Origin: Enoplolaimus lenunculus
Lineage: Eukaryota > Nematoda > Enoplea > Enoplida > Thoracostomopsidae
DNA: 64,000 nucleotides
Direction: 5' to 3'
NCBI GenBank assembly: GCA_030248215.1
Contig: JASANG010000539.1
Coordinates: 248,001-312,000, forward strand
Positions 23,601 to 34,472 of the stretch are shown here, one piece after another. The notes below the pieces were generated by a model. The model ran no database searches, was not told where the DNA came from, and was given only the letters and a program-made list of their open reading frames with translations. Positions within the stretch are counted from its first letter, which is position 1. Every line of letters begins with the position of its first letter. The translations under genes were made by a program, and so were the position numbers.

Positions 23601-26600
23601 AGTTGCAAAAAAGAAAATTAAAATGAATTTTTCATTGGCATATATTTCTTTTCCAGTTCCGTTTCCCCTAATTTTTCCTTATGTGTTTGCTTTAGGTATT
23701 AAAATGCATATCAACCGTTGTTATGACAGTCTCTTACGAGCGCGTTGATTTAACTTTATTAAACAAAGTTGGACAAGCAGTACGGAATTGTGTATTTGTC
23801 GATGGTAAGAGTATTAATCCTTTGATAATATATTTGTTCAGGAGAAAAATTGTACTATGAGTTTGTGACAAGTCTGTAAGTTAAAGCCATGCAAAGAATT
23901 GATGTCAGTGAGATTTTGGCTCTTTAATCATATGCATGAATAATTGGTTCAGGTGAGTGTGTGTATATACTATGTACACTACTGAGAAAGTAATATATTA
24001 TTCTGGTGGCTTCTGTATATTTTGTTCCCCGGTTTTCGTAATTTGAAGTCTTTGACAGGCGTGTTACAGAAATGGATGCTATGTATATCTTGTGGGGTGG
24101 CTATGATAAGCTTTTTTGGGTTTTTGGTTACCCCCTAGGTCAGCCTGTATCAGTGCGCAACCGGAATTACAGAATTTGAAAAAATTACTGGAAACGGAAC
24201 CGGAACCGGAATATGAAAAACACATGCCACCGAGAAATTCATTTTAGTTTTTTTGCAATACGAAAACGAAATCTCCTTCCATGGTTTATTTTCAGTGATT
24301 CCCAAGGTTTATATACTATACTAATGAAATTATTTAATTTTTATCGTCATTTTTTAGCAAAATATCTTAATTTCCATCGACTAAAATGACGCACCGGAAT
24401 TTTTTAATTCCGGAAAAAGTTTGCCGGAACAGAAAGGTGAAAAAATGCCGGAAGAGGAATTCCGGTTGCACCCTGGTCTGTATGAACGGATTTTGGGAAT
24501 ATTGTTGGTTATTCAAGTTATTTTGATGCTGAACGTTTGATTAGCTGCTTCAGACGCAAATACCCGTGTTGCCGGTTTAACCGTTTATAACGCGCTGTTG
24601 ATTAAATATCGTCAGTGCAAATCCCTTAATCCGCAAAAACAAATTCTGGGCGGCTGCATATCGGCAGGACAGCCTTGGATGCTACAGATAGCCATTGAAT
24701 GTGTTAAGTCTCACGTAGTCACCAACGATATAAAGACTTTGATTTCGCAATCTCAATTTACTACTGGGCTACATTATCAAAGTGAAGGCGATGAGAATAA
24801 ACAACAGGATGCTGTGGTTAATGGAAGTAGTGCCACAGGAAAATCAAACTTATTCAACCCAATGCCTGTGCGATTAGAAGCGTTTCAGTCGCTGTGTTGC
24901 TTTGTACATTTCTATTCGACGTTCATTGGGTAAGTCCTACTCAGGTCTCTCCTGGTTCTTATTGAATTTAGATTGGAGATTTTAGTAATACAAAAACCAC
25001 TGAATCTAGTAAAGAAAGACGAGTTGCCGTTTCTTGTGAACGCATTCCATCAGTTTTAAGCATTTATGTAGCCGTCTTAACAGATTGATTATATACGAGT
25101 ATACAGTGAGCTTTTCTTATCTGGTTGTGCGGTTTTAGGTTTTAGAGGTTTGTCAAAGAACGCTAATGAATTGACTTAACTATTTTTCTCAAAATAAATT
25201 GGAAATGGAGTACAGATTTTGATAAATTTTCTTTTGGGGGACATTATTACTGTGGCTGAGAATTAGAATGTAATTAAACTTACGTGCTGCTCTAAGCAGT
25301 ATTAGAGATGTGAGCTACAATGCAAGTTGAGCGATTGCTGTACGCGTGTTGAAGTTAGTACTATATTTTTAGCCAGTCTACAATGGACCAACTGATCAGA
25401 ATTTGTCTATCGAGCATTTCTGATTACGATAAAGACATTCAGATTCACGGAATGAAACTGATTGCAGAAATTCTACTTGTACTGGATGACTGTGATATGA
25501 AGGTGGTCAAAGTAGTCTTAGAATATTACAAGTTTAAGGTTTCTGTTATACTATGGTTAATTGTCATTATGCAGAAGTCAGAAAGAAAATTCTCTAGAAC
25601 CATTTCAAACACATGAATGGCCGAAAATTATCCCTTTCTTTTTACATACTATTATTGATGTTGGAGTACTGTATATTGATGAGTTTTGTTTTATACAAGG
25701 CTCCCGAAAGCCCGCAAAATGTCGAAAATAGCGTATTATTTGTTATTTACCGTTAACTTTATTTGAGTGGTTGGGTGTTCATATTACAGCTTTCACTTTA
25801 CCGTCATGTGCAATCGTCATTTATGGCACCTTTCTTGATTTCTCTCCACGGCGCAGAGATTAATGATGCCATTGCCAAAATACACGTGACAAACTTGGAA
25901 TGCCTTTGCTCATTTGAGTCCTCGGTATGTTACGTTGTAAGGGTAATTATGAAAATAGATAGTGGAGAGTTTTGTAGTATTGGGGCAGTAGGTTATCGAG
26001 ACAGCTGAGTTGTATTCACTATATTATTGGTGGCATTATTCAAATTACGGTTGTTTTCAATCCGTACGCAAGTATTCGCTACTAAAATTTAATTCATCAT
26101 CATTCTTGCAATATTAATGCAATTGGCGTAAAATGGTCAGACGATGGTGGTATTCCAGTGGCTTGCAATATTGTAGCGGGGGTTGTCATTTTCGGTTCCT
26201 TGCTGTCAAAAGTATAACTTTAAGTGTGAAGAATATTGTTTTGTTTTTAAGAAGTTCAAATCTTTCAGATTAGAATATTGTATTCTCGTGGCAATTTAAT
26301 TTAATATATTTTTTAGCATTCTTCCTGCTAATATTTGGGCTATTACATTGGTTAAAAATCTGCTGCATTGCAGCAAGTTCAATATCTGCTTGTGGCAATT
26401 GCGCCTGGTACCACTAGCGTTCTTAGCATTTCTCTGTTTTGCGTCCTGGTGTTACCGGCGTTAGGTCCATAAGCAGATTAGGTTATGCGGCTCCGGCTAG
26501 CGGCCAGTGTTGTTACTTAGCGTCCATTATTCCACTGCACAGAACCTTGCTGCTAGTTTCCTTCTATCTTTTGCAATCTGTCGCAACTACAGTTTGCTAA

Positions 26601-29600
26601 CCTGAACCGCACAGCAAGCTAATATATACGCCAGCGCAGCGGCGGCGTTCCGAAAATTAGTTAACTACTGATTTGTAACGTGTATCCTTACACGGCAGAT
26701 TGTTCCCAACGTGGAATAGTAAATACAAACGTAACCATTCACTCAAGTTACAATATTATGAAGAGTTTCTGCTAATATGAATTATGATCAAGTTCAGTGC
26801 TTTCGTTATCAGGTTTTTCTGCTACTGAAATCAGAAGAAAAATTGTGGTTCATGGAGTATTTAGAAAGCGGACTGGCGAATAACGACTCGCGCGTGAAGA
26901 AAGTATCACTGCGTCTACTGCGGTGCATTTTAGAACATCCTGACGTAATGGTATGGGAAACAGAGCCTGTATATTTGGTTTCAACTCTAAAAATAATTAT
27001 TTAGGATCCAATGAAACAATGTCCGGGAACTTATATTGTCTCAACTAAAAGTATTTAGAGGACCTAAAGGCGTTTATAGGCTTAAAATTTACTTATAAAC
27101 GTTTGAGCGCCTTATTATATTAGCAGCGTTGCAATGTTTTAGTATGTATTAACAGGAAGCCAAGAAAACAAATATATTGTGTCACTTGAAACAAATGGCA
27201 GTGGATCAGCATCCAGTTGTTAGTGAAAAAGCATTGGGCCACATGTCGAAAATGTCTGACGTGTACTCGTAAGTGATCTGATCGATAGGAATATCTAGAA
27301 AAGTTCCGTATTCATAATTACATATCCAAAGAGCAAACACTGATTCAGTAACTTGAAACTTAAAAGTTTTTTGCCTACAAGTTATTCGGATTTCAGTTAA
27401 ATTGAAATACGCAAGTCAGGTAGAATTAGTAATGGCTAAAACATAACAGTTATGTGTTTTATTTTTCAGTGCAACAGACTCAGTATTTCGCAACGCCGTG
27501 CTTGAATTTTTATTGGAATTGGATACTTGTGGTTCCGGTAGTTTGAGCGTCCGCAACGTGCAGCTTATTATTGCTGGTATACTCGTAACGATCAAATTTG
27601 TTTCAAAAACTGAAAGTAAAAAATCAACAGAACTCTGGTACGCGGTCATAGTGAAATGTGTCAATACACTCTCGTCAAGTGATTGCTTTCGTGTAAGTAT
27701 GTTGCATCAAAATGATTTGCTAGTCGTAATAAGTGCGGCTGTGAGACGCGTGTATGGACTCCACACGAAAATTGTAATATTTTTCTGTTACATGCACTAT
27801 TTTTAGTTATATAATCCAATTCATATAGGTAGCTTAATTTCATATAGGTTCAATGTGTATGTTTGGAGGTGGTCTCAGCGTTTGTCAATCAATTTGATCT
27901 TAGTGAATTAGCACACGTGAAACTTAACGTTGCCACTTCAATCAGACAACTACCGTCTTTGTGGCTTGTTACTTTGCGTAGCGGATATCCAATGGTATGT
28001 GTACAGTGTTTATGTTTTGTTTCAGAAAACGAAATGTATAATCTTTTTGATTAAATTTATCCAGATGTTTCTTTGTTTGTTCAATTTATTTCTGTTTTCA
28101 AAATAGTCATGTTTGGCATGCTTGTGCTATAGCGTAGCATACATTACTTTGCTTCCCGTAGGTTCGGCATTTTGAATTGAGTGCTGAAGCATTCAGTAAT
28201 ATTTTACTTGTCCTGATTTAAGGTACGCATCGAATCGTGTTGTATGCTTTTGAATCTCAAATATTGGTCAACTATGCACTCAGACTACCTAGCGCAAACG
28301 ATATCAGCTTTAATCGAATCATTCTCAGCACCACTGGCGGATAATCAAAGCAAAAATACCGAAATGGTCGATGAAGCATATGATCAGGTAACAGAACGTA
28401 TTTTTTTAAAAATAACCTAAAGTAACGGTGCAATCTTTCTTAATATTTCTGTGTAATACTGGTGGTTGGCCTAACCCATTTCGTAACTCAGAAAATTTGG
28501 ATTTCTTATTATGCGAGTAATTTATTTTAAAATTTATGTATTTGTGCACTTGATTCCGAAACTGCAAATCAGGAAGGTACGAACGCTATTTCTATTAATT
28601 TTTAGCATCTTGTGGCGGTATTAACTTAAAGTCAGAAGGCTCCAATTGTGTCCAAACACACCAAGTGCTCTTGATATCTCTCTACCTATCTGTGTAGCTA
28701 TCAGGGTGCGCCCGGTTATCCGGATGAGGTTTGGGCAAAACAATCGACATCTGGCTCCGGCAAAAAATCGTTTTAACTTTCTGAGTGTTTTTAATGTCAA
28801 AAATTGAAACCATCATTTTTGTATTTATGCCAACTTTTACTTGGGTTGCAATAACGCTGGAAAATCTGATAAACATGACGAGTGTTATATCACGGGCGTA
28901 ACATTATATCTCAGCATATTCCTATTCCTAAGGGCTAATTCTAAACTTCAGCCCAGAAAGGTCCGTAACTAAGTTTAAACCTTAGCAAAAATGATAGCCT
29001 TGATTTTAGTCATCTCTATTTTATAGTACTTAGGAAAAACTGGTTACTCTTAAAAGGAATATGGGCCAAACAAATATTGCAACCGAACGCAACGTTACAA
29101 AAACATAGAATAGTGGGATAGGGCCGTTGTTAAAGTGTTAAAAATGCATCAGTGTGAGGCGTTAAGCTTTGTCACGTAAACATTTTGGATACCGTAAGCC
29201 ACGGAAGGAATAATTTTCAGCTACGTTCTAATGTTTGAATGCAATATTAGTATTAGACTTGAATTTATTATCCGAATATGATCCGGCTCGGTCATTTTTT
29301 GGTATCCGATAGCACTTTGGTAGTTATGTTTACTTTAGACAGCTTGCTGCATTCAATATTTGCTACGGTTTGTTACGATTGATGATCTCAATTTAATTGG
29401 CACCGCCGTCCAAGAGAATATTAACCCGTTTGTGTATTATTGGGATCGCTATAAAGCAACACTGTTTTCGTGCCATTTTCAAGATGATCAAAGTGATAAC
29501 AGTCAGATAACTTCGCAAAAACCATCTGATACATCACGCGGAATGAAATCTAAGTGTTTTCAAGATATTCCAACAAAAATGGATAGTTATTTTGCGGTGG

Positions 29601-29707
29601 TCGAGCATCTGAAAAATTTGTGCACTGTTGGTGAAGATGGAGAGGACAGTGACGGACATGTTATCGGAGATGTTTTGCTGTCAATACTTTGTGAAGATTT
29701 GTATTAG
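14667..29707 (+). CDS. HEATR6: HEAT repeat-containing protein 6 orthologue, 20 exons
   Basis: Exons: 14667-14780, 17060-17206, 17805-17917, 19058-19184, 19665-19766, 20726-20863, 21052-21403, 21982-22250, 22582-22790, 23137-23254, 23696-23804, 24554-24929, 25373-25538, 25790-25924, 26813-26950, 27156-27268, 27470-27692, 27848-27994, 28223-28387, 29339-29707. Joined phases agree throughout and give about 1209 residues; human HEATR6 has about 1181. Segments I recognise from the vertebrate protein are APPDLDTLL, SIVRSAAHCIRNLCL, LGAIKVYMSYKLPGV, the charged serine-rich linker (exon 21052), SWKRS, TPVSVMLANSITELHRVLLLAL, MPVRLEAFQSL and DIQIHGMKLIAE. The protein is an alpha-solenoid of HEAT repeats; its biochemical role is poorly known and human HEATR6 is amplified in breast cancer. 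The start is the first ATG of exon 1. It lacks the N-terminal extension of the human protein, and an upstream exon spliced to 14653 is possible. The donor of exon 1 (GTTCGT) is weak. Introns hold several MITEs. Confidence 0.88.
15016..15345. mobile_element. hAT-like MITE (GGTCTCGG family), copy 1
   Basis: The ends are CAGGGATGGGCGG and its complement CCGCCCATCCCTG, with subterminal GGTCTCGG repeats. The 8-bp flanks GTTCTAAT and GTTCTAAG match at seven positions, as expected for a hAT target duplication. It lies in HEATR6 intron 1. Confidence 0.85.
15555..16013. mobile_element. Degenerate GGTCTCGG-family MITE
   Basis: It starts CAGGGATGCGCGGTCGCGAC and ends with GACCGAGACC/GGTCTCGC motifs and a decayed CCGGGATAT terminus. 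No clear target duplication remains. It lies in HEATR6 intron 1. Confidence 0.6.
18126..18555. mobile_element. hAT-like MITE (CAGGGTGCAACCGG family), diverged
   Basis: The ends are CAGGGTTCCAACAGGAAC and TTCCGGTTGAACCCTG, with repeated GGAACAGG/CCGGAA motifs inside. The flanks GTAGACGG and GTAGATAA agree at six of eight positions. It lies in HEATR6 intron 3. Confidence 0.7.
23489..23671. mobile_element. Partial CAGGGTGCAACCGG-family MITE
   Basis: It begins GTGCAACCAGAATTCCGG and carries the TTCCGGTTCCGG internal motifs. The right end is missing. It lies in HEATR6 intron 10, just upstream of the exon at 23696. Confidence 0.6.
24151..24475. mobile_element. hAT-like MITE (CAGGGTGCAACCGG family)
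   Basis: The ends are CAGTGCGCAACCGGAATT and AATTCCGGTTGCACCCTG. The flanks GCCTGTAT and GTCTGTAT match at seven of eight. It lies in HEATR6 intron 11. Confidence 0.85.
28702..29310. mobile_element. hAT-like repeat (CAGGGTGCGNCCGGATAT family) next to the last HEATR6 exon
   Basis: The left end is CAGGGTGCGCCCGGTTATCC. The ~500-bp interior aligns with 39924-40530 in a CYC1 intron, sharing GTGAGGYGTTAAGCTTTGTC and similar phrases. The right end is decayed and stops just short of the acceptor at 29338. This copy matters for the captured exon fragment at 40526-40643. Confidence 0.65.
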
Positions 29708-30399
29708 TTTTTGACATAATTGGTCTTGAATGTCGAAATTTTTGACGAATAAGCAGTTTGAAGATAAAATTTTTTATCTGTGTACTGCGAGTAACGTTTT
29801 CCAAAAGTATGTTTGGTTTACGTTATAAAAAGTTATATTATTAGGAAGTAGGGCCTGGAATATTTTTGCGCACAGCATGAACAATATATGTCAATCCTGA
29901 AACTTAATATGCGTTAGAGATCAGTGTAAATCGTTATTCCGTTTCGGATTGTACAATTTTAATGAAACCAGGCTCAGCAATTTATATATGTATATTATGC
30001 TTTTGTGCCATTGTTTCAGGCTGTGATTTTGTTTTTTTGACTTGTATTATCGTGATAAATTGCACGTGTGTTATCAGACGTGAGCAGATACGGTAATCGT
30101 CTTAAACTACCTCGAATTAAGGGCTTGTTCTGCTGTATACTGTGAGGAATAGCTGAGAGTATTGTAAGCTACTATATTCTACAGGGCATTCAGGCTAGTT
30201 TACAACAACTTTGCAAAGCGAATGTTACACTAGGGTAGCAGACAATTCAAATTTTTTTAACTTGACAGCAGATTAACGTGCAGACATAATATTACGCGCT
30301 ATGGCCCATGTTTTACTTTTAGGGCCGTCCCGGTTTCAGGTGGGTCTTTAAAAGAATAGGCTTGCATTCTAGACTACATTTTTTGCTTAGGCTTAATAG
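29708..30399. other. HEATR6 3' flank, no gene
   Basis: No AATAAA signal was found close behind the HEATR6 stop and no other gene is visible. The 3' untranslated region probably lies here. Confidence 0.4.
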
Positions 30400-30706
30400 G
30401 CTTAGGACAGAGTACAACCGGAGGTCTGCCTCCGGCTCGGGCAGAAAATCGGCCTCCGGCTCCGGTAAAATTTTTGCCGGAGGTTGCGGCGATTTCGGTA
30501 GTAAAATTTTGCAAAATTTATCTGTTTGGCGCGTTTTGTTTTACTTTTGTGACAATTTTCATGAAAATTTCCAAAAATTAGCGCAAAACCAAACAGCGAA
30601 ATATTGATGATATTTGGTTAAAATTAACAAAGTAACCATCATTTTTACTATCTAATTTCGCCTCACCTCCGGCTCCTGCAAGTATGTTTCTAATCTGAAT
30701 CTAATT

Positions 30707-31695
30707 ATGTATGCATTGGCTTCTTCAACTTCACACGACTTGGTCGATGACGCAGGTGGTGGCGGTCGAACTACCCCGTCACGGCAACATCTCGCTACCG
30801 TCAACGGCCCTCCGACATCCCCCGACGATGATTATTTTGACTCGGAAACAGCTGTAGCACGCGATGATGATGAAATACTTAAGGAAGGTTTAGATTATTA
30901 TCGTCAGAAAACATTGTATCTTAACAATTTGGATCAGTTAGGTTTAAAAGATTTCAACATGTCGCAAATTTTAAATGACATTAATGATAAATTTGTGCTT
31001 GATAAAGCATCTCGGTTGCGCAACTCTATTCAACTAATTTTTCATTCACCGGATATTGCTAAACTTGCTTCTAATGAAACAATAACGGTATGCGAAAAAA
31101 ACGTTACGCTACACCACCCAAGGACTATGGATTACTCAGATTTGCATAAACGTATCACGATACACCTGTACGGAATACCTTTTGCGGTACCGGATGCTCA
31201 AGGGTGCGAATTTTTAAAATCACAGGGGTTAAGCCCCATTTATCCGGGACGGTTTATAAAGTGGAAAGGCACAACGATTGATACTCCAGGTCGTAGTTAT
31301 GTAATACAATGCTTGCGTGAATTCGTTCCGCCCCCTGTTTGTTTTGGCAACATCGTAATTTTAGAAATGGGTCACTGCGGACCCGCGTGTGGTTTCCGGA
31401 AATGCCTGTTCATTGTCGCATTTGCGCTAAATATGGTCACTCGAAAGAAAATTGTGACAATTTTCCTGCATTAATCGCGAAAAAATCAGAGCTAGTGCGT
31501 GGACCTCGCCTAAATTATGAAAACGATAAGCAGTATTTACAGATATCGCAATATGTAAAAGGAATGGTTGATGAGGTGGTGGGTAAATCACCTGAACCAG
31601 AAGGTTCTATAGCGGAAAACATTCTACCGCGAGTTGCGAATGAATTTGTCTCTTTTTTGAATTGGAATAAGTTTCTTGCGATGAAACGGGAATGA
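30707..31695 (+). pseudogene. LINE ORF1, nucleic-acid-binding region with CCHC knuckle
   Basis: The first ATG after the LINE 5' end opens a frame with a low-complexity acidic N-terminus. An RRM/ORF1-like stretch of about 150 residues follows, containing IHLYGIPFAVPD and the VPPPVCFG segment. A frame change near 31370 moves to the frame that encodes CHCRICAKYGHSKENC, a CCHC zinc knuckle typical of Tx1-group ORF1 proteins. That frame ends at TGA 31693-31695. Family knowledge: ORF1 binds LINE RNA as part of the retrotransposition particle. Confidence 0.75.
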
Positions 31696-32336
31696 ATTTT
31701 TCCCTTTACGGCTTCCAATAATATTAAGCTAAATTTCTTTTTTTCTGAACACCCAACCAATAATTTTTTGTCGAATTTTTACCAGGTGATTCCTAGCCTC
31801 AAAATTTGGGGTGAACATTATAGTTGCGTGGAACAATTTATTGGTGTGTGGAAGTCGAAACTGGCTAATTGTTCAGATGTAGCGGATGAAATTCGTGCAA
31901 CAACAGACCCGGTCAAAATAAAACGGTTACACAAAAAAGTGACGTTGAATGGAAACCCCAGTTTTTATGTACAAGTGATAGGGGAATTGATCATTGTAGC
32001 AAATTATGAAAAATTCAGGCAGCATGAAGATCTACGAAAAAAACATTTTCTTTATCAGGTGCTTTCGTAGAATCGAACACAGGCAGATCTATATGGAGTT
32101 GTGGATTGAATTATGATGACCCAAGGGCTTCAACCCCAACGCAATGGCCTGAAGACTGTTTAAACCTTAACGGCGATTTGCTGTCTTACGTCAAACATTT
32201 GCTGGCGTGTGATCCGACGTTCAAAAAAGAATTTGATGATATTTTTAAAAGCAGTATTAAAGATTTTCGTGCGGTTAAACGATCCGCATCTGCAGTTGAC
32301 CTAAGTCCAACAAATATTCCTATGAAGAGAAAATAG
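31696..32336 (+). pseudogene. NADAR (YbiA-like) domain inside the LINE
   Basis: Directly after the TGA, in the same frame as the zinc knuckle, the translation contains FLSNFYQV, W..HYSCVEQFIGVWKSK, then DPVKIKRLHKKV, the YEKFRQHEDLRKK segment, and after one frame change near 32055, AFVESN, IWSCGLNYDD and QWPEDCLNLNG. This is the order of conserved blocks of the NADAR family: SNFY, E-H/Q-F/Y, KF.Q...LR, (L/F)VE, W-G-x-G-L, W-x-G-x-N-L. E. coli YbiA is a NADAR protein that acts as an N-glycosidase on riboflavin pathway intermediates, and other NADAR proteins remove ADP-ribose from guanine bases. About 200 residues remain, ending in a basic KRSASAV..KRK tail at TAG 32334-32336. Host-gene capture is the alternative, but both flanks are LINE. 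Confidence 0.82.
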
Positions 32337-32398
32337 TAAGCTATACATAATTTCGATTGAATCTCCTGCTCAAACTTTACACTTTCAGTGTCTTTCTG

Positions 32399-33945
32399 AT
32401 GGCTGCAAGTTGTAAATTTCTAACTTTCGGGACTTTCAATTGTAGTGAACTGACAAACTTTCGCAAAATTTCTTGCGTTCTGGAAAAAATCAAGGACCTA
32501 GATGTTGTTGCTCTTCAGGAAACACATTTTCGTTGTCCTAATGAAGCTGAAATGTTTGACAGAATCTGTAATTCCCATTTTCTGATTTACCACTCGTTTG
32601 CCGAAATTGACAATTCAAAATCAGGAGTTAGTTTTTTAATAAGCCGAAAAGTTCAAGTTATATCGTTACGTAACTGTGAGTTGATTAGCGGCCGATGCAT
32701 TGCTGTATATATTAAGCTACAAATTTCGTCTATTTTTGTTATAAATTTGTATGCTCCGGCTAATTCACGAAACAGGATTGATTTTTATACGAATGTTAAA
32801 AAGAGTTTATTTTCACAAAAGTGGTATGAAATGGATATAAATTTAATGCTTGGTGATTTCAATTTGGTTGAAAATGTGGAGCTCGACAGATCTCGTGCTT
32901 CTGCAGACAGGCAAGTAGGCTTGGCTGAATTTTTATCGATAAAAGACCTTTTAAGTGTGCAGGATGTATATCGTTATAATTCTCCTTACAAACGGGATAT
33001 GTTTACCTATTTTTCCGAACCACATTTGGTACAATCGAGAATTGATAGAATATATTGCTCACTTAATTGCGTGCAAAAAGCAAGAAGTTCATGCCGTTCG
33101 GTTAATTTGTGTGATCACAAGTTGGTACGTGTGAAGTTGGATATATTACTAGCAAATAGAGGTCCTGGTTACTTTAAGCTTAACACGCTCCTTCTGTCGA
33201 ATGAGTGCGTTAACAATTTTGTAATACCTCTTGTTGAAAATTTCTTGAAGCAATCGGATGAACCTTTTAATGTATGGGAAATTTTTGAAAAACAAATTAC
33301 ATTATATTTCTGCCAGTTAGGCAAAAGTAAATCTACATCTAAACGTCTTCAAAAAAGATCTCTTGAACTCCGGATACGGAATGCCCGGATTATACAATGT
33401 GCCAACCCTCATGATATTATTATTAAAAAATATGTAAAACAACTGCTGTTAGAATTAGAATTAATGGATAGTTTCTATATAGCCTCCTGTAAGCATAATA
33501 CTTATTATAATGATTTTGTTAACGACCGTTCTTCTATAGCAACGATCAAATCACAACAACGAAAAAATTGGGAACAAGAACATATTTACGCTATTCGCAA
33601 ATCGAATGGTTACATTTCAGAGGACCCAGGTGAAATACTCCTTGAAATCAGAGAACAGTACGCATCGATGTTTCAATCGGAAGGAATAGACCACCGATTG
33701 CTGGACTCGTTTTTAAGCGCACCAGGTTTGCCCACGTTGTGTGAGACCCAAAAGTTAATTCTTGATAGTTTCATAACGGTGTCAGAAGTTGAGTTAGCTA
33801 TACGCTCGGTCAAGGGAAATAAAACTCCTGGTCGCGATGGAATTCCAATTGAATTTTATTGGAAGTATTGTTCGCTTATTAGTCCATTTTTATGCGACAT
33901 GTATAATCTTTTCTTAACATATAATACAATGAATGTTAGTGCTTA
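32399..33945 (+). pseudogene. LINE ORF2, APE endonuclease and start of reverse transcriptase
   Basis: The frame begins with ATG at 32399 (MAASCKFLTFGTFNCSE). Endonuclease motifs are visible in order: TFN, QETH, INLYAP, GDFN, SRIDRIY and CDHKLV. These are the metal- and DNA-contacting residues of the AP endonuclease fold that nicks target DNA. A linker of about 190 residues follows, then the RT0/RT1 segment NKTPGRDGIPIEFYWKY. The frame is cut at 33945 by the nested MITE. The endonuclease half is otherwise open. Confidence 0.85.
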
Positions 33946-34472
33946 TGGGTCATCCACGTAATACTGTCTACGCTACTGTAAAAAATTGTCCACACACCTG
34001 GTTTTAAGGGCGGGACAAAACGACAATGTCTTTAAGCTATAAGAGCTTCACAGGAGGTGTAACTAGATAGTGGGTTTTGAAAGCAGGTCCTTCGAAGGGA
34101 CTAAAGACAATGTAGACACTGTCTGGACACAGTGTCTGACAATGCGAGTTCCTTCGAACAGACCCTGTATAATTGCCAAGCGAAGTTCCTTCCGACAAAC
34201 TTTGTGTTATGAAATATGCTGAGTCCCTTCTGACAGACTCTGGACAAAACAGTTGTCCTTTAAATAACGTATTGACAATTTAGCATGGGTATGGACGGCA
34301 ACGTGACCAAGCATAGGTCGTTTAGAAAGAGTGCGAGTTGTCAGCAGGGTCTACACAGGACATTAGTGACATTTGGACATGTAATTTGGAAACAATATAA
34401 TTACAGACTTAGGGGCTCGTACGTGGGGACAATTTTTTACAGTAGCGTAGACAGTATAACGTGGACGACCCA
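33946..34472. mobile_element. PIF/Harbinger-like MITE nested in the LINE
   Basis: The ends are inverted repeats of about 50 bp beginning TGGGTCATCCACGT and TGGGTCGTCCACGT, with only a few differences. TTA at 33943-33945 is duplicated at 34473-34475, the 3-bp TWA target typical of PIF/Harbinger elements. Excising the element plus one TTA restores the RT reading frame as GCT TAT GAT GGT. The interior has imperfect repeats of CCTTC(T/G)(A/G)A(C/A)AGAC type and no transposase. Confidence 0.9.

Noticed and set aside
17060-29707. Huntingtin-like HEAT protein
   Set aside because: First considered because of the solenoid repeats and acidic linker, but the aligned blocks (SWKRS, SVMLANSITELHRVLLLAL, VRLEAFQSL, IQIHGMKLIAE) fit HEATR6 from end to end.
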